A stretch of DNA of 64,000 nt from Alteromonadaceae bacterium 2753L.S.0a.02 (GTDB lineage Bacteria; Pseudomonadota; Gammaproteobacteria; Pseudomonadales; Cellvibrionaceae). The notes under the pieces are model-generated. The model had not been told where the DNA came from and searched no databases. It worked only from the letters and a program-made list of their open reading frames with translations. Shown in pieces: positions 24,366-32,632 of the stretch. The translations under genes and the position numbers were made by a program. Numbering within the stretch: position 1 is the first letter of the stretch; each line of letters opens with the position of its first letter. The DNA lies in the NCBI GenBank assembly GCA_007827375.1, contig VISH01000001.1, positions 248,001 to 312,000 of the forward strand, read 5' to 3'.

Positions 24366-24833
24366 ATCGGGTAGCCAGGAGTTTCTAACTCCCGGCCCCG
24401 ACACCACCCACCATGCGGGTCCGCAATGGGCTGTTCCCTAACCATAATGAATTTCTACCCAACAATCACCTAGTGAGATCAGCCCCAAGTCTTCGAAAAA
24501 CTTATTGCTCAGCGCAATGTGAGCACCTTCCGTCTTTGCGTTTCGCCAGTAACTTTTAGACGACGCCCCGCAAGTAACAGCCAAGCCTTCACTGACACCG
24601 ATCCTTATTAGATTTCGAATTTTCGTTTTGACTTTTCGCCAGTTTTTCCAATAACTCGTTCTCAAGCGCCTTCGTATCCAGCAATCCAGAGCAATGCATT
24701 TCTGAAAGCCTTGGGCTATCCCAACATAATTGATCCAACCACGAAGATACTGTGTGAGCTCTCTGATTTTCTTTTCCATAGCAATACCACGTGACCGACC
24801 CGTGATTTGGCGTACGCGGTATTTGAATTGAAC
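24366..24833 (-). mobile_element. 3' remnant of a group II intron
   Basis: Minus-strand reading gives the end of a maturase and then the RNA tail of the intron. Domain V is visible as a TGCG-GACC-CGCA stem inside a CCCAT/GGTGGG stem (about 24400-24430). Domain VI is the hairpin GCCGGGAGT/ACTCCTGGC near 24372-24395. The 3' end is CTACCCGAT at 24366-24374. Everything 5' of the last maturase domain is missing. Introns of this group with such tails (class C) often insert in integron attC sites, which fits the neighbourhood. Confidence 0.75.
24438..24833 (-). pseudogene. Truncated group II intron maturase/reverse transcriptase (C-terminal part)
   Basis: About 131 codons remain of a protein that is normally over 400. 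The retained part is the maturase X/GIIM domain: FKYRVRQITGRSRGIAMEKK, then LTQYLRGWINYVGIAQGFQK and a basic WIRRRLRTSYWKNWRKVK segment, ending near LGDCWVEIHYG. The whole reverse-transcriptase domain is absent. The frame stays open upstream to 24908, but residues before about YPVQFKYR do not look like maturase and come from the repeat region. It cannot be active alone; splicing would need a maturase elsewhere, and domains I-IV of the intron are also lost. Confidence 0.8.
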
Positions 24834-24904
24834 AGGATAAGAGGGACAGGCGCTGCATGATGCCTTAACCTGTATCACCCTCCGAATCGCAACATGACAC
24901 CTAT

Positions 24905-25185
24905 CCAATCAAACCGTAAGCCATTCTAGATAGCGGTGATAGCTCTCCAATCGCTGGACCTTAGGTCACCAATCAGCCGGCTGGGCTTCCTTGCTTTTCC
25001 GCACCCACACCAATCACGCTTTCACTGAACCCCAATCAACCAGGGACAGTGCGCCAATTACCCGGTTGTACATTCTATCGGCAAATGAGTGCCTGCCAAT
25101 CAGAGGGGGACTAAGCGCCAATCACCCGGTTGGTTAATCTATCACCAATTAACGAAGCCCAATCAGCAGGTGACCCATCCCAATC
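24905..25185. repeat. Degenerate ~21-bp tandem repeat built on CCAATC
   Basis: CCAATC or CCAATT boxes start at 24905, 24947, 24969, 25010, 25032, 25054, 25096, 25118, 25145, 25159 and 25180. The gaps are 42, 22, 41, 22, 22, 42, 22, then 27 plus 14, and 21, so nearly all are one or two units of about 21 bp. Better-kept units read CCAATCACCCGGTTGG or close to it. Spacers are not conserved as in a CRISPR. No reading frame of good quality runs through it. Confidence 0.6.
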
Positions 25186-25441
25186 ATGAGTTACACGCCA
25201 CCTGTAGCGATATCTGCACACCGGCTTTAATTGGAGGCAGCGCCGAGACCGGTTGCAACGAAGTAACTGGCCAAAGGACAAGAGGGACCAGGACTAGAGG
25301 GGCAGACACCGGTCAAAATATTCCAGGAATCTCGAACCCCGCTCGCCAGACAGGATCCGAAACATCAAAATCAAGCCAAGATTATTTGCTAAAGAATGAA
25401 AAGCTAGGATAACGAAGGAACAGCCACCAATATTACCGAAA

Positions 25442-25864
25442 CTATTCGTCACAAAGAAAAACCACTTCCCAGCTTGTATCAACATTACCGGAAAATTCGG
25501 CATTTAAACAAGTTCGATTTGAAATTGAACCAGATGATATTGTCCCACTGTCGAAATAATAAATTTTTAACTCACCGGATTGAGTGAGAACCGGGCTCCC
25601 ATAGCGTGTTGAGTCATAACTTAGGATTTCAAAAAACGCATAGAATTGCTGATCATTATTAAATGACTCCGCCATACAGGTGTTAGCTTCTAGCTGAGAT
25701 TCACCCCAAGGCAAGGTGCCACAATCAATGGCTGTGTCGCCAACCTGGGACTTTACGGTGTTTGTAAAATCTTCAAAAGTGACTTTGTGATCATCACTAC
25801 CACTACCCCCGCAAGCTATCAACAATACTGATATACCAGTTAACACCAAAATCTTCTTTGCCAC
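25442..25864 (-). CDS. Small lipoprotein of unknown function
   Basis: A 140-aa protein from a GTG start at 25862-25864, preceded by GGGAG. The signal peptide VAKKILVLTGISVLLIAC ends in a lipobox (LIAC), so the Cys near residue 18 would be lipidated. GGSGSDD follows it; the Asp is not at +2, so outer-membrane sorting is possible. The mature part has four Cys (DCGTLPW, ANTCMAE, RTCLNAEF, VFLCDE) that could form two disulfides. I recognise no family. It is isolated between two repeat blocks. Confidence 0.7.
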   Translation of the reverse strand: MAKKILVLTGISVLLIACGGSGSDDHKVTFEDFTNTVKSQVGDTAIDCGTLPWGESQLEANTCMAESFNNDQQFYAFFEILSYDSTRYGSPVLTQSGELKIYYFDSGTISSGSISNRTCLNAEFSGNVDTSWEVVFLCDE

Positions 25865-26057
25865 CCAATACTCCCTATTTAAACACACACAATAAAAATT
25901 ATCCTTTGCCTACAGATACTACCAATGTGTTAAATATTTTTTAATCACGAAGAGATAAAGGGGATAGATTTATTGTTATCTCCACCTGCGGCCATTAATA
26001 AACAACGAATACCGGGAATCGATCTTCGAAAGCGCTCCCTTTCAAGCGTTGCAGCCT

Positions 26058-26180
26058 TCCTGGCGCTGGGGAGGCCGTCCTGGCGGGTCGGCGATGCTTC
26101 CTGGCACTGTGCGGGACTGTTCCGGGACGCTGGTGACCCTTCCTGGAGCTGCGGGACCCTTCCTGGAGCGGTGTTAATTG
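26058..26180. repeat. GC-rich ~21-bp tandem repeat built on TCCTGG
   Basis: TCCTGG or TCCGGG boxes start at 26058, 26078, 26099, 26121, 26141 and 26161, so spacing is 20-22 bp over six units. The last two units are nearly identical (CCTTCCTGGAG). The block is much richer in GC than its flanks. ORFs crossing it on both strands are low-complexity and are not called as genes. Confidence 0.6.
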
Positions 26181-26283
26181 CCGGGGCGGTCGTGCGGGCG
26201 CAGCTGCGGCAGGTGGTTTTTTACCCGGCATCCACACGCACTCCTGCGCTTTACCCGCGCCACCAAGCCCTACCACTTAAATA

Positions 26284-27011
26284 AGCCGCCCTGATCGGTG
26301 CAAACGCCCCAACCTCGACAATGGCCCTCTGAATGGACAAGTCACGCTATTTCGCAATGGCCAGTTTTATGGCGAACGTTTTTATAACTTGACAGCGAAT
26401 AAACACTAGTACTCCGCGAACTTTGGGCGTGAGGTGAAGCGCTTTCATTTAAGCCATTCGCCGTGCTTGTTGCTCGATTATCCGGGGCGTTGTTTTAAGT
26501 GTGGTTTCTTTATCCCCATTTTGGCGCAGCACACTTTTTTAATAAATGCAGTGCTCAATCGCAAACAAATTACGCGAATTTTGTCTTATCAAAGCGTGGA
26601 TAAGCTCATAATATTGTCGCAAAGTGCTGTCATACTTTTGCAACACGCTGCGAGAACGTTCTTTAAGCACGTACTCCTGCCTTGCTTTTATTTACGCCAT
26701 CCACGGTGCGACGACTCGCAGTAACAAACACCACTTCCACAGTGAGTTGATTTTGTGGCACAACAATAGCTGGTTTTAAGTGGTTGGTTTTTAGGCTCAA
26801 CAAGGATTGTCGTCTTGTGAGCCTGAACCATTACCGTCAGCGCATGCTTAATACATTCATTATTTATTGTTCAATCCGGCCTTTTTAATGGTTATTGTAA
26901 AAATAAATAACTGTGGAATTGGAATACTATTAATCAAAGATTATCGTTTTAGACCTAAACACCATAGCGATTTACGGTAATTCAAAATCTAGTTTTTTTT
27001 GGAGACCCTCT
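26284..27011. other. Long region without a supported gene
   Basis: No ORF has both a ribosome site and protein-like composition. AGGCTCA (about 26791) and TGAGCCT (about 26818) bracket CAAG/CTTG and form a stem without a T-tract. The last 20 bp hold GGAG, the ribosome site of the next gene. Confidence 0.4.
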
Positions 27012-27530
27012 ATGCCTCTCACAGCTTTTGACCAACGGGATATAACCAGATACAACCTCAAGCAAGGACGTACCGACCATCGTGGCAATCAACTTTGGAG
27101 CTCGTGGGCGCGGCATGATGCTGCAGGTAACTACGAGACGAATGAGTACTTCTATCGTGCGATGTCGCTAGCCGAACTCGATTCTTACAGAAACAGATTT
27201 TCCTTTGATCAAATCGCTGGGCACCAGGGCTGGGCGCCATACCGCGCCTATTCGCTGGCGTATCTGGATACACGATCAATTCCACAAATCACGCGTTTAG
27301 TGGAAGCGCACCTTCCAGGTTTCGTGCGACGTATGAAAGAGGAAGGCTGGTTCATCGGAAAAATCGAAGCCGGATGTTTTTCCTGGGGCATAGGCTCGAC
27401 TCAGAGTAATGGCTGGCGAGGGAGTCGTGGCTTAAGAGCCCGCCATAAAAATGAAGCGCTGCACCCATGGGATATTTTTCATGAAACACTGAAAGCCGTT
27501 CGAGTTGTTGATTTGATGGTAGCCCCCTAA
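27012..27530 (+). CDS. Orphan protein of unknown function
   Basis: A 172-aa soluble protein with ATG at 27012 after GGAGACCCTCT. It is basic and aromatic-rich: EYFYRAMSLAELDSYR near residue 45, APYRAYSLAYLDTRS near 75, MKEEGWFIGKIEAGCFSWGI near 108. The YRAMS...E and YS(L) patterns recall ADP-ribosyltransferase-like folds of the TRPT/ART type, but no full R-S-E or H-Y-E triad can be confirmed by eye. It has no signal peptide or partner gene; the flanks are 700-bp non-coding stretches, which suggests acquisition or an isolated toxin-like gene. Confidence 0.65.
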   Translation: MPLTAFDQRDITRYNLKQGRTDHRGNQLWSSWARHDAAGNYETNEYFYRAMSLAELDSYRNRFSFDQIAGHQGWAPYRAYSLAYLDTRSIPQITRLVEAHLPGFVRRMKEEGWFIGKIEAGCFSWGIGSTQSNGWRGSRGLRARHKNEALHPWDIFHETLKAVRVVDLMVAP

Positions 27531-28276
27531 TAACGCTTGTCATCATCGTAATTAAGCCGCCGGACATGAAAATAAATCGAGCCTCAGTGTGAATTTACCT
27601 TTAAACGGAATCTTCGTAAGAAGAAGGATAGGTTTATTTTTAATGTCGGTGTGCGGCCGTAAGATTGCCGGGCAAGGAAAGCAAGGTAATGCGTTATAGC
27701 AACTGCGGCGCTGGGCGACCACACCAAGTGCAAACGAATCACTCCGTTTCAGGTTTTGGGCGCTTACCCGCGCAACAAAGCCGGGCGGAAACGCCCAAAC
27801 TCTCCGCTATACCCACAGCGACAATAGGTAAATAGAATAGTTACATCACCCATTAAGTACTTCTAGACGCCTTAATGTTGGGCTTATATATGTCGCGCCT
27901 TTCCCTAAATCCAGATATTCTTTAAAAATATCACGCGTGCTGGCATTCAAGTATTGAGTGCGGCTCGAAGTGGGCGTATGGTTTTAGGTCATATCATAAT
28001 CCTCAGCCGCCGTTAAGCCCTACTTTCTGTGGTGTCATTGCAGATTTTTTAACATCGTTATTCGGTTTAAACTTTTTACGTGCAATCACTTTAATACGGA
28101 TGCTAACCCTGCAGTTAAAACCACCGAGTTAATCGTTAAAGCAGCCCCACCAGTTTTAGTGAGATAAATACTAGCACCATTGCACTACCCAATAACTCCG
28201 AGAGAGTTTAATCGCGCGCAGAAACGCGCCATTTGTAGTACCCGCTTTCAGGAATGGTAAATTACAGGAGTTGCTT
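27531..28276. other. Long intergenic region with one notable stem
   Basis: No gene is supported. TTTGGGCG (27755-27762) pairs with CGCCCAAA (27792-27799) around a GC-rich loop, and AAACG/CGTTT lies just before it. The last bases hold CAGGAG, the ribosome site of the subtilase gene at 28277. Confidence 0.4.
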
Positions 28277-30733
28277 ATGACAACTATGCGCTGCCATTAC
28301 AAAACATATTCGCGAAAAATTTGCTTCAGGTACCACATACTAATCTTATTTAGTGTGTTTATGCTTATGTTTAATTCGGCCAGCAGTTTGCCAGGCTCGC
28401 AAGAATACGCTTATCGGGTAAACGGGAAAACCATAGCATTAAACCTTTTGAATACAACACCACCTGATTTAAAAGAAAAACTCGCCGAAGTTTCGAAACA
28501 GAAAAACAACAGCCTCTACCGCGTTTTACAGAAACCAGAAAACGGCGCGCTGCTCTTGCTAAGCAACGAATTGATCGTCGAATTAAATGCAGGCCAGTCT
28601 ATAAGTGATCTCCCCGCTCTGTTGCCCTACCCGATTAAGACCATAGCCCCCCTTCGCGGCAGCGCAAGGCAATTTAAAATTACACTCGATATTCTCGACC
28701 CGCTACAAACACTCGAAACAGTAAATTACCTGTCAAACAATACCCTGGTTGCCTGGGCTGAACCGAATTTGCGGCAACAAATTCGTGAATCACTGCTGGC
28801 AAACGATACCTATTTCGACGAGCAATGGTACCTCGAAGCACCCGTCGGCGATTTAAATGAGGGGGAAGGTGTCGACGTTAATATCGCGGGCGCCTGGGAT
28901 CTGGAAGTTGGGCGTCCGGATATTGTTATTGCGGTCTTAGACGATGGCGTGGAAACCAGCCATTACGATCTCGATGGCAATATTTTTCGCAACCCCGGTG
29001 AAGTTCCCGAGAACAGTCTGGATGACGATGGCAACGGCTTTATTGATGACGTCAACGGCTGGAATTTTTACAACAACGACGCGGATGTCGACCCGCAGGG
29101 TGCCGACGATATACATGGCACCCCAATGGCCGGTTTGATCGCTGCCGAAGGTTTTAACCAGGAGGGCCTTGCGGGTGTATGCCCGGCGTGCAAAGTGTTG
29201 CCCATAAAAATTAATTACAACAATCAGTTTGTCGACAACGCCTCAATCGCCGAGGCGATACGTTACGCCACCGAATACGCCGATATTATTAATGGCAGTT
29301 GGACGCTCGAGCAGGAAAGCGAAGCGATAATTTCTGCAATTAACGATGGCCACGTTAACGGACGCGGCGGTAAGGGCGCACTCTTTGTTTTCGCCGCGGG
29401 TAACTCAAATACTTTGCCAAGCTCGCTGAGTAGCAGCATCCAAATTCAGGGCACCCATCGCTATACCCTACAGTTGACGGAATCCGCTAGTGTTGGCGAT
29501 GCGCCTGCTGAGGCCTGGATTAAAAGTGCCCGCATACCCGGGGCAGCACCCATTAATTTTCCGGGGGAGATTCCGGAAAATTGGGAGATTTCCGATAACA
29601 CACAGGTAACTCTGCAGAGTAACCCCAAATTTTCAAATGAAGAAAGCTGCAAAATAGAGGTTTTAAAATTAACGAACGCCTCACCGGAAAATCCCACCGA
29701 AATTAGCTTTACCGAAGAATACAACGGTGAAGACTTACCGGAAACAGTGTCCTTCAGTGGCTGGTTGACGGGCAGTGAAGGTGCAAAATTATTGCTGGAA
29801 ATCGACGAAATGAATGATGGCGTGGTCGATTCCACGCGAAGCCTTAGTCCACGCGATTATGATTTTTCTATCGGCTTCCCGGCGTACCTTGATGCAAGCA
29901 TTGCGATTGGTGCAGTTTCCGAGTACGGCTGTCGCACCAACGAAAGTAGATTTGGCGAGAAACTTGATTTCGTGGCTCCCAGCGGTGGCGTCAACACCAG
30001 CTTGCTCGAAGTTCTGGATCGCACAGGAAAAGCGGGTTACGAAACCGGGTCTTACGTAACCCGAGGGCGTGGCACTTCCGCAGCCGCGGCGATTGCCAGC
30101 GGCGTAATCGGCCTTATGCTTTCTCACAATCCACAACTTACGGCGCAGCAGGTATATAACATTCTTCGCGAAAGCAGCAACGAAATTGGTATCGAGCCAA
30201 ATTATATCTATCAGAAAAGCGAGCGTTACGGTTACGGCTTACTGGACGCCACCAAGGCACTGCAAGCTGTTGCAAGCACCACCACCGAAGCAAGCCATGC
30301 CTACCTCACAATTCACCTGGTGGGAGAAGGCGAAGTAAACAGCAGCAATGTTGACGGTATACGGTGTGGATACGATTGCTCACACGAATACGAGCTTGGC
30401 ACAGTCGTGCAACTCGAAGCCATCGCCAAGAGAAATTCAAAATTCGCCAGCTTTGGCGGTAGCGCCAACTGTGCCAACGGCATGGTAACGGTTCAGCGTA
30501 ATACCATTTGCTCGGTAAAATTCAGCGAATCCAAAACTAATGTTGACGAAGGCGATGAATCTAACCCTGGTGCTGGTGCACTTTCGGTTGAGCTATCACT
30601 GTTCTGTTATTTATTGATTTTGGCTTTCCGGCTGATTACAAAACGGGAACAATACAAGGGCCTGTTTAGACCATTTTACTCGCACCTGTTTAACGCAAAA
30701 AGCGCCCAATCGAGGCACCAGGAGTATGATTAA
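28277..30733 (+). CDS. Secreted subtilisin-like serine protease (S8) with C-terminal sorting-type tail
   Basis: An 818-aa preproprotein. A long signal peptide ends near FNSASS, followed by a propeptide to about residue 180. The catalytic Asp is in VLDDGVETSHYDL near 220, the His in DIHGTPMAGLIAAEG near 280, and the Ser in RGTSAAAAIASG near 600. An insert of about 150 residues (390-540) splits the catalytic domain between the Asn and Ser regions, so it is longer than a minimal S8 domain. A Cys-bearing domain at about 680-750 follows. The end is NPGAGALS, a hydrophobic stretch and basic residues, like the GlyGly-CTERM/rhombosortase tail. ATG at 28277 follows CAGGAG. Confidence 0.9.
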   Translation: MTTMRCHYKTYSRKICFRYHILILFSVFMLMFNSASSLPGSQEYAYRVNGKTIALNLLNTTPPDLKEKLAEVSKQKNNSLYRVLQKPENGALLLLSNELIVELNAGQSISDLPALLPYPIKTIAPLRGSARQFKITLDILDPLQTLETVNYLSNNTLVAWAEPNLRQQIRESLLANDTYFDEQWYLEAPVGDLNEGEGVDVNIAGAWDLEVGRPDIVIAVLDDGVETSHYDLDGNIFRNPGEVPENSLDDDGNGFIDDVNGWNFYNNDADVDPQGADDIHGTPMAGLIAAEGFNQEGLAGVCPACKVLPIKINYNNQFVDNASIAEAIRYATEYADIINGSWTLEQESEAIISAINDGHVNGRGGKGALFVFAAGNSNTLPSSLSSSIQIQGTHRYTLQLTESASVGDAPAEAWIKSARIPGAAPINFPGEIPENWEISDNTQVTLQSNPKFSNEESCKIEVLKLTNASPENPTEISFTEEYNGEDLPETVSFSGWLTGSEGAKLLLEIDEMNDGVVDSTRSLSPRDYDFSIGFPAYLDASIAIGAVSEYGCRTNESRFGEKLDFVAPSGGVNTSLLEVLDRTGKAGYETGSYVTRGRGTSAAAAIASGVIGLMLSHNPQLTAQQVYNILRESSNEIGIEPNYIYQKSERYGYGLLDATKALQAVASTTTEASHAYLTIHLVGEGEVNSSNVDGIRCGYDCSHEYELGTVVQLEAIAKRNSKFASFGGSANCANGMVTVQRNTICSVKFSESKTNVDEGDESNPGAGALSVELSLFCYLLILAFRLITKREQYKGLFRPFYSHLFNAKSAQSRHQEYD

Positions 30734-30935
30734 ACCCGTTAAATGGGCGGCGAGTAACGAAAAGTGGCGTTTTTTTGCGATAAACCCTTCGGGCCAAAGC
30801 CATTTTATCGCCCTCTATGTTGCCGCTCGTTCATTTAAAATAACTAAACTTCACTCACGGCGCCTTGATGGCAATAAAATGGCTTCTGGCAGGCGTGAAT
30901 AAAATAGTGTAAACAAGCCCTAGGAAACTTCTGAA
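30734..30935. other. Intergenic region with a 12-bp perfect inverted repeat
   Basis: AAGCCATTTTAT (30797-30808) matches the reverse complement of 30874-30885 exactly. GCGATAAA (30777-30784) with TTTATCGC (30804-30811) gives a second, competing stem. The two cannot form together, which is worth noting, but I see no known riboswitch. Confidence 0.4.
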
Positions 30936-31742
30936 ATGTCTGTCAGCGATTTCTTTACCTTACTGAATCTTACCAGCGATCGACTGGGCGGCACTTTCAA
31001 AGATATCTTAAAAATATTAAACAACAGTGCCGTTATTTGTGAGCGACTTAAAAGCGAACAACAACGTATTGCCCAGCTCGGCGCCGAAAAAGCGCTCGAT
31101 GAACACCTCGCGCTACTGAGGCCTGCACTCTATGTGGCCCTGGTTATCAGCCTTACGAATCTAATTATCTGGGTAATTTTCGTGATGGAAGAGGTCGATT
31201 TTACACTCGTTGTAAAAGACACCATCTATACATTTGGTATTTGGATACTGATGATTCTGGGCCTGCATGCTTGCTTTCGATTTATGCGCGGCACAGCGGA
31301 TTTATGGTCATCCAGCTATGTTTTTTTATATCTCACCGCTTTTCTCCCCGTTATTTTCTTTTTTTCCATACCCTTCGAAACCTACAAACACGGTTTACTC
31401 GCCCAGGCGCACAACCAGGAAAACTGCCTGCTTTTATGTGAATTGAGCAATCAACTGAAAAGTCACCCGTTCAGCCTGGTAACCGCTGGGTTTATTGTCG
31501 GAAAGGTTTTGTGGCTGATCTGGTTTATCAACCTGATGAAAGGCTTCAAAATTATTCACCAGGTCGGCAGGCTCTCAACCACAGGTGCGGGCGTTTTAAG
31601 CTTCGTATTTTTTGTTACTGCCTCGAGCTGCATGCAAAATTATATTCAGGCTTTTTTATTTTCAGAACAAGAAACTGAAAACGTTGCTGCCAGTACCTGC
31701 CAGTGGCCTATTAGTATTGAGCAACTCACCACACGGTTTTAA
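30936..31742 (+). CDS. Multi-pass membrane protein of unknown function
   Basis: A 268-aa protein. After a 65-residue amphipathic N-terminus (ERLKSEQQRIAQLGAEKALD) come about five membrane helices: YVALVISLTNLIIWVIFVM, TFGIWILMILGLHACF, SSYVFLYLTAFLPVIFFF, LVTAGFIVGKVLWLIWFI and GAGVLSFVFFVTASSC. Cys pairs are in ENCLLLCEL. It resembles Yip1-like membrane proteins in size and layout, which is a guess. ATG at 30936 follows TAGGAAAC. It converges on the oxidative cluster, whose last stop is 20 bp away, and is unlikely to be part of it. Confidence 0.65.
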   Translation: MSVSDFFTLLNLTSDRLGGTFKDILKILNNSAVICERLKSEQQRIAQLGAEKALDEHLALLRPALYVALVISLTNLIIWVIFVMEEVDFTLVVKDTIYTFGIWILMILGLHACFRFMRGTADLWSSSYVFLYLTAFLPVIFFFSIPFETYKHGLLAQAHNQENCLLLCELSNQLKSHPFSLVTAGFIVGKVLWLIWFINLMKGFKIIHQVGRLSTTGAGVLSFVFFVTASSCMQNYIQAFLFSEQETENVAASTCQWPISIEQLTTRF

Positions 31743-31762
31743 TGCTGCTTATTGACAACGCC

Positions 31763-32611
31763 TCACACCGCGAGGGGTTCAGGGGTTCTTGCCCGCTCGA
31801 GAAGGTAGTCCAGATAGCGGGCGGAAGAATCCAAACACTCCGCTATGCCTGCGGCAATAAGCGGTAAAAGGCTTTGATCTTTTTTAATGCTGGGAATAAT
31901 AACCCGCGCCATCCAATCATCGGCATGGTGTTCATCACATTCGGAATGTACGATGGTGAACTCGAGCTCCTCATCCGACAAACCCAAACGGGATAATCCA
32001 GCGCCCATGCTGATCACCCGATGAGTGCCCATGTGCTCAGTGGCAAACACTGAACCCACCAAATGCCAGGGCTGAATATAGTAGCCATAATAAAACACTA
32101 ACGTTCTGTCTATTAAGCTCGAATAACTGTCCAATACTACCGGGGTTTTCGCACGGGCTTTTACCGCCAACATCATACGCTTCATCAATTCCGCATGAGG
32201 TGCCGGTTGAAATTCGTCATCAATATTTTCCTTTACCGCAGCGCGGCCATCTTCAATAAATTGAATATCTTCAATTTTTTTCAGAAGTTCGATAAAAGTG
32301 GGGTAATACTGATTTTCGAGCAGAAAGGAAGCCATCTCATCAATGGTAATTTCTTGTGCAATATAGTCATACCAGGGATGCTTGTGCGCTCTATGCCGTT
32401 CTATCAAGGCTTCCCATTGTTCGGCAGGCACGCTGCTTAATTCTTCGAAAAAGCCACAATTTTCCGGTGCGGATTGCTGCAAATAAAATTGCGTGTGCCA
32501 GTCTTTAAGCTCTGCCGACGCCTTGGTATCCAAGGATGCGCCGAGCTGTTTTGAGCATACCGACAACAGCAAGGATTGGCTTTCAATCGCTAAAGCATTA
32601 TTATTCGACAT
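31763..32611 (-). CDS. Haem-oxygenase-like diiron oxidase (HDO/PqqC-like superfamily)
   Basis: A 282-aa all-helical protein. Candidate iron ligands are in FLLENQYYPTFIELLKKI near residue 98, SVFATEHMGTHRVISMGAGL near 190 and the dense HSECDEHHADDW near 227. This spacing matches the iron-containing redox enzyme family, whose members (such as UndA, BesC, SznF and FlcD/E) carry out oxidative decarboxylation, C-C cleavage or N-oxygenation in natural-product pathways. It is last in a four-gene operon, 21 bp after the P450. The substrate is unknown. It is a catalytic rather than scaffold protein, judging by the intact His/Asp/Glu set. Confidence 0.78.
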   Translation of the reverse strand: MSNNNALAIESQSLLLSVCSKQLGASLDTKASAELKDWHTQFYLQQSAPENCGFFEELSSVPAEQWEALIERHRAHKHPWYDYIAQEITIDEMASFLLENQYYPTFIELLKKIEDIQFIEDGRAAVKENIDDEFQPAPHAELMKRMMLAVKARAKTPVVLDSYSSLIDRTLVFYYGYYIQPWHLVGSVFATEHMGTHRVISMGAGLSRLGLSDEELEFTIVHSECDEHHADDWMARVIIPSIKKDQSLLPLIAAGIAECLDSSARYLDYLLERARTPEPLAV

Positions 32612-32632
32612 TCCGCTATTCCTTAATTTTTA

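Noticed and set aside
24905..25185. CRISPR array
   Set aside because: Repeat units are too short and degenerate, there are no uniform unique spacers and no cas genes.
25089..25412. A 107-codon plus-strand frame through the CCAATC repeats
   Set aside because: Low-complexity product (Gln, Thr, Pro) that arises from the repeats themselves.
25973..26284. Overlapping frames on both strands through the TCCTGG repeats
   Set aside because: Repeats of 21 bp keep any frame open; no ribosome site and no protein-like composition.
26434..26724. A 96-codon frame with a possible Cys pair
   Set aside because: GTG start without a ribosome site, odd composition and no motif.
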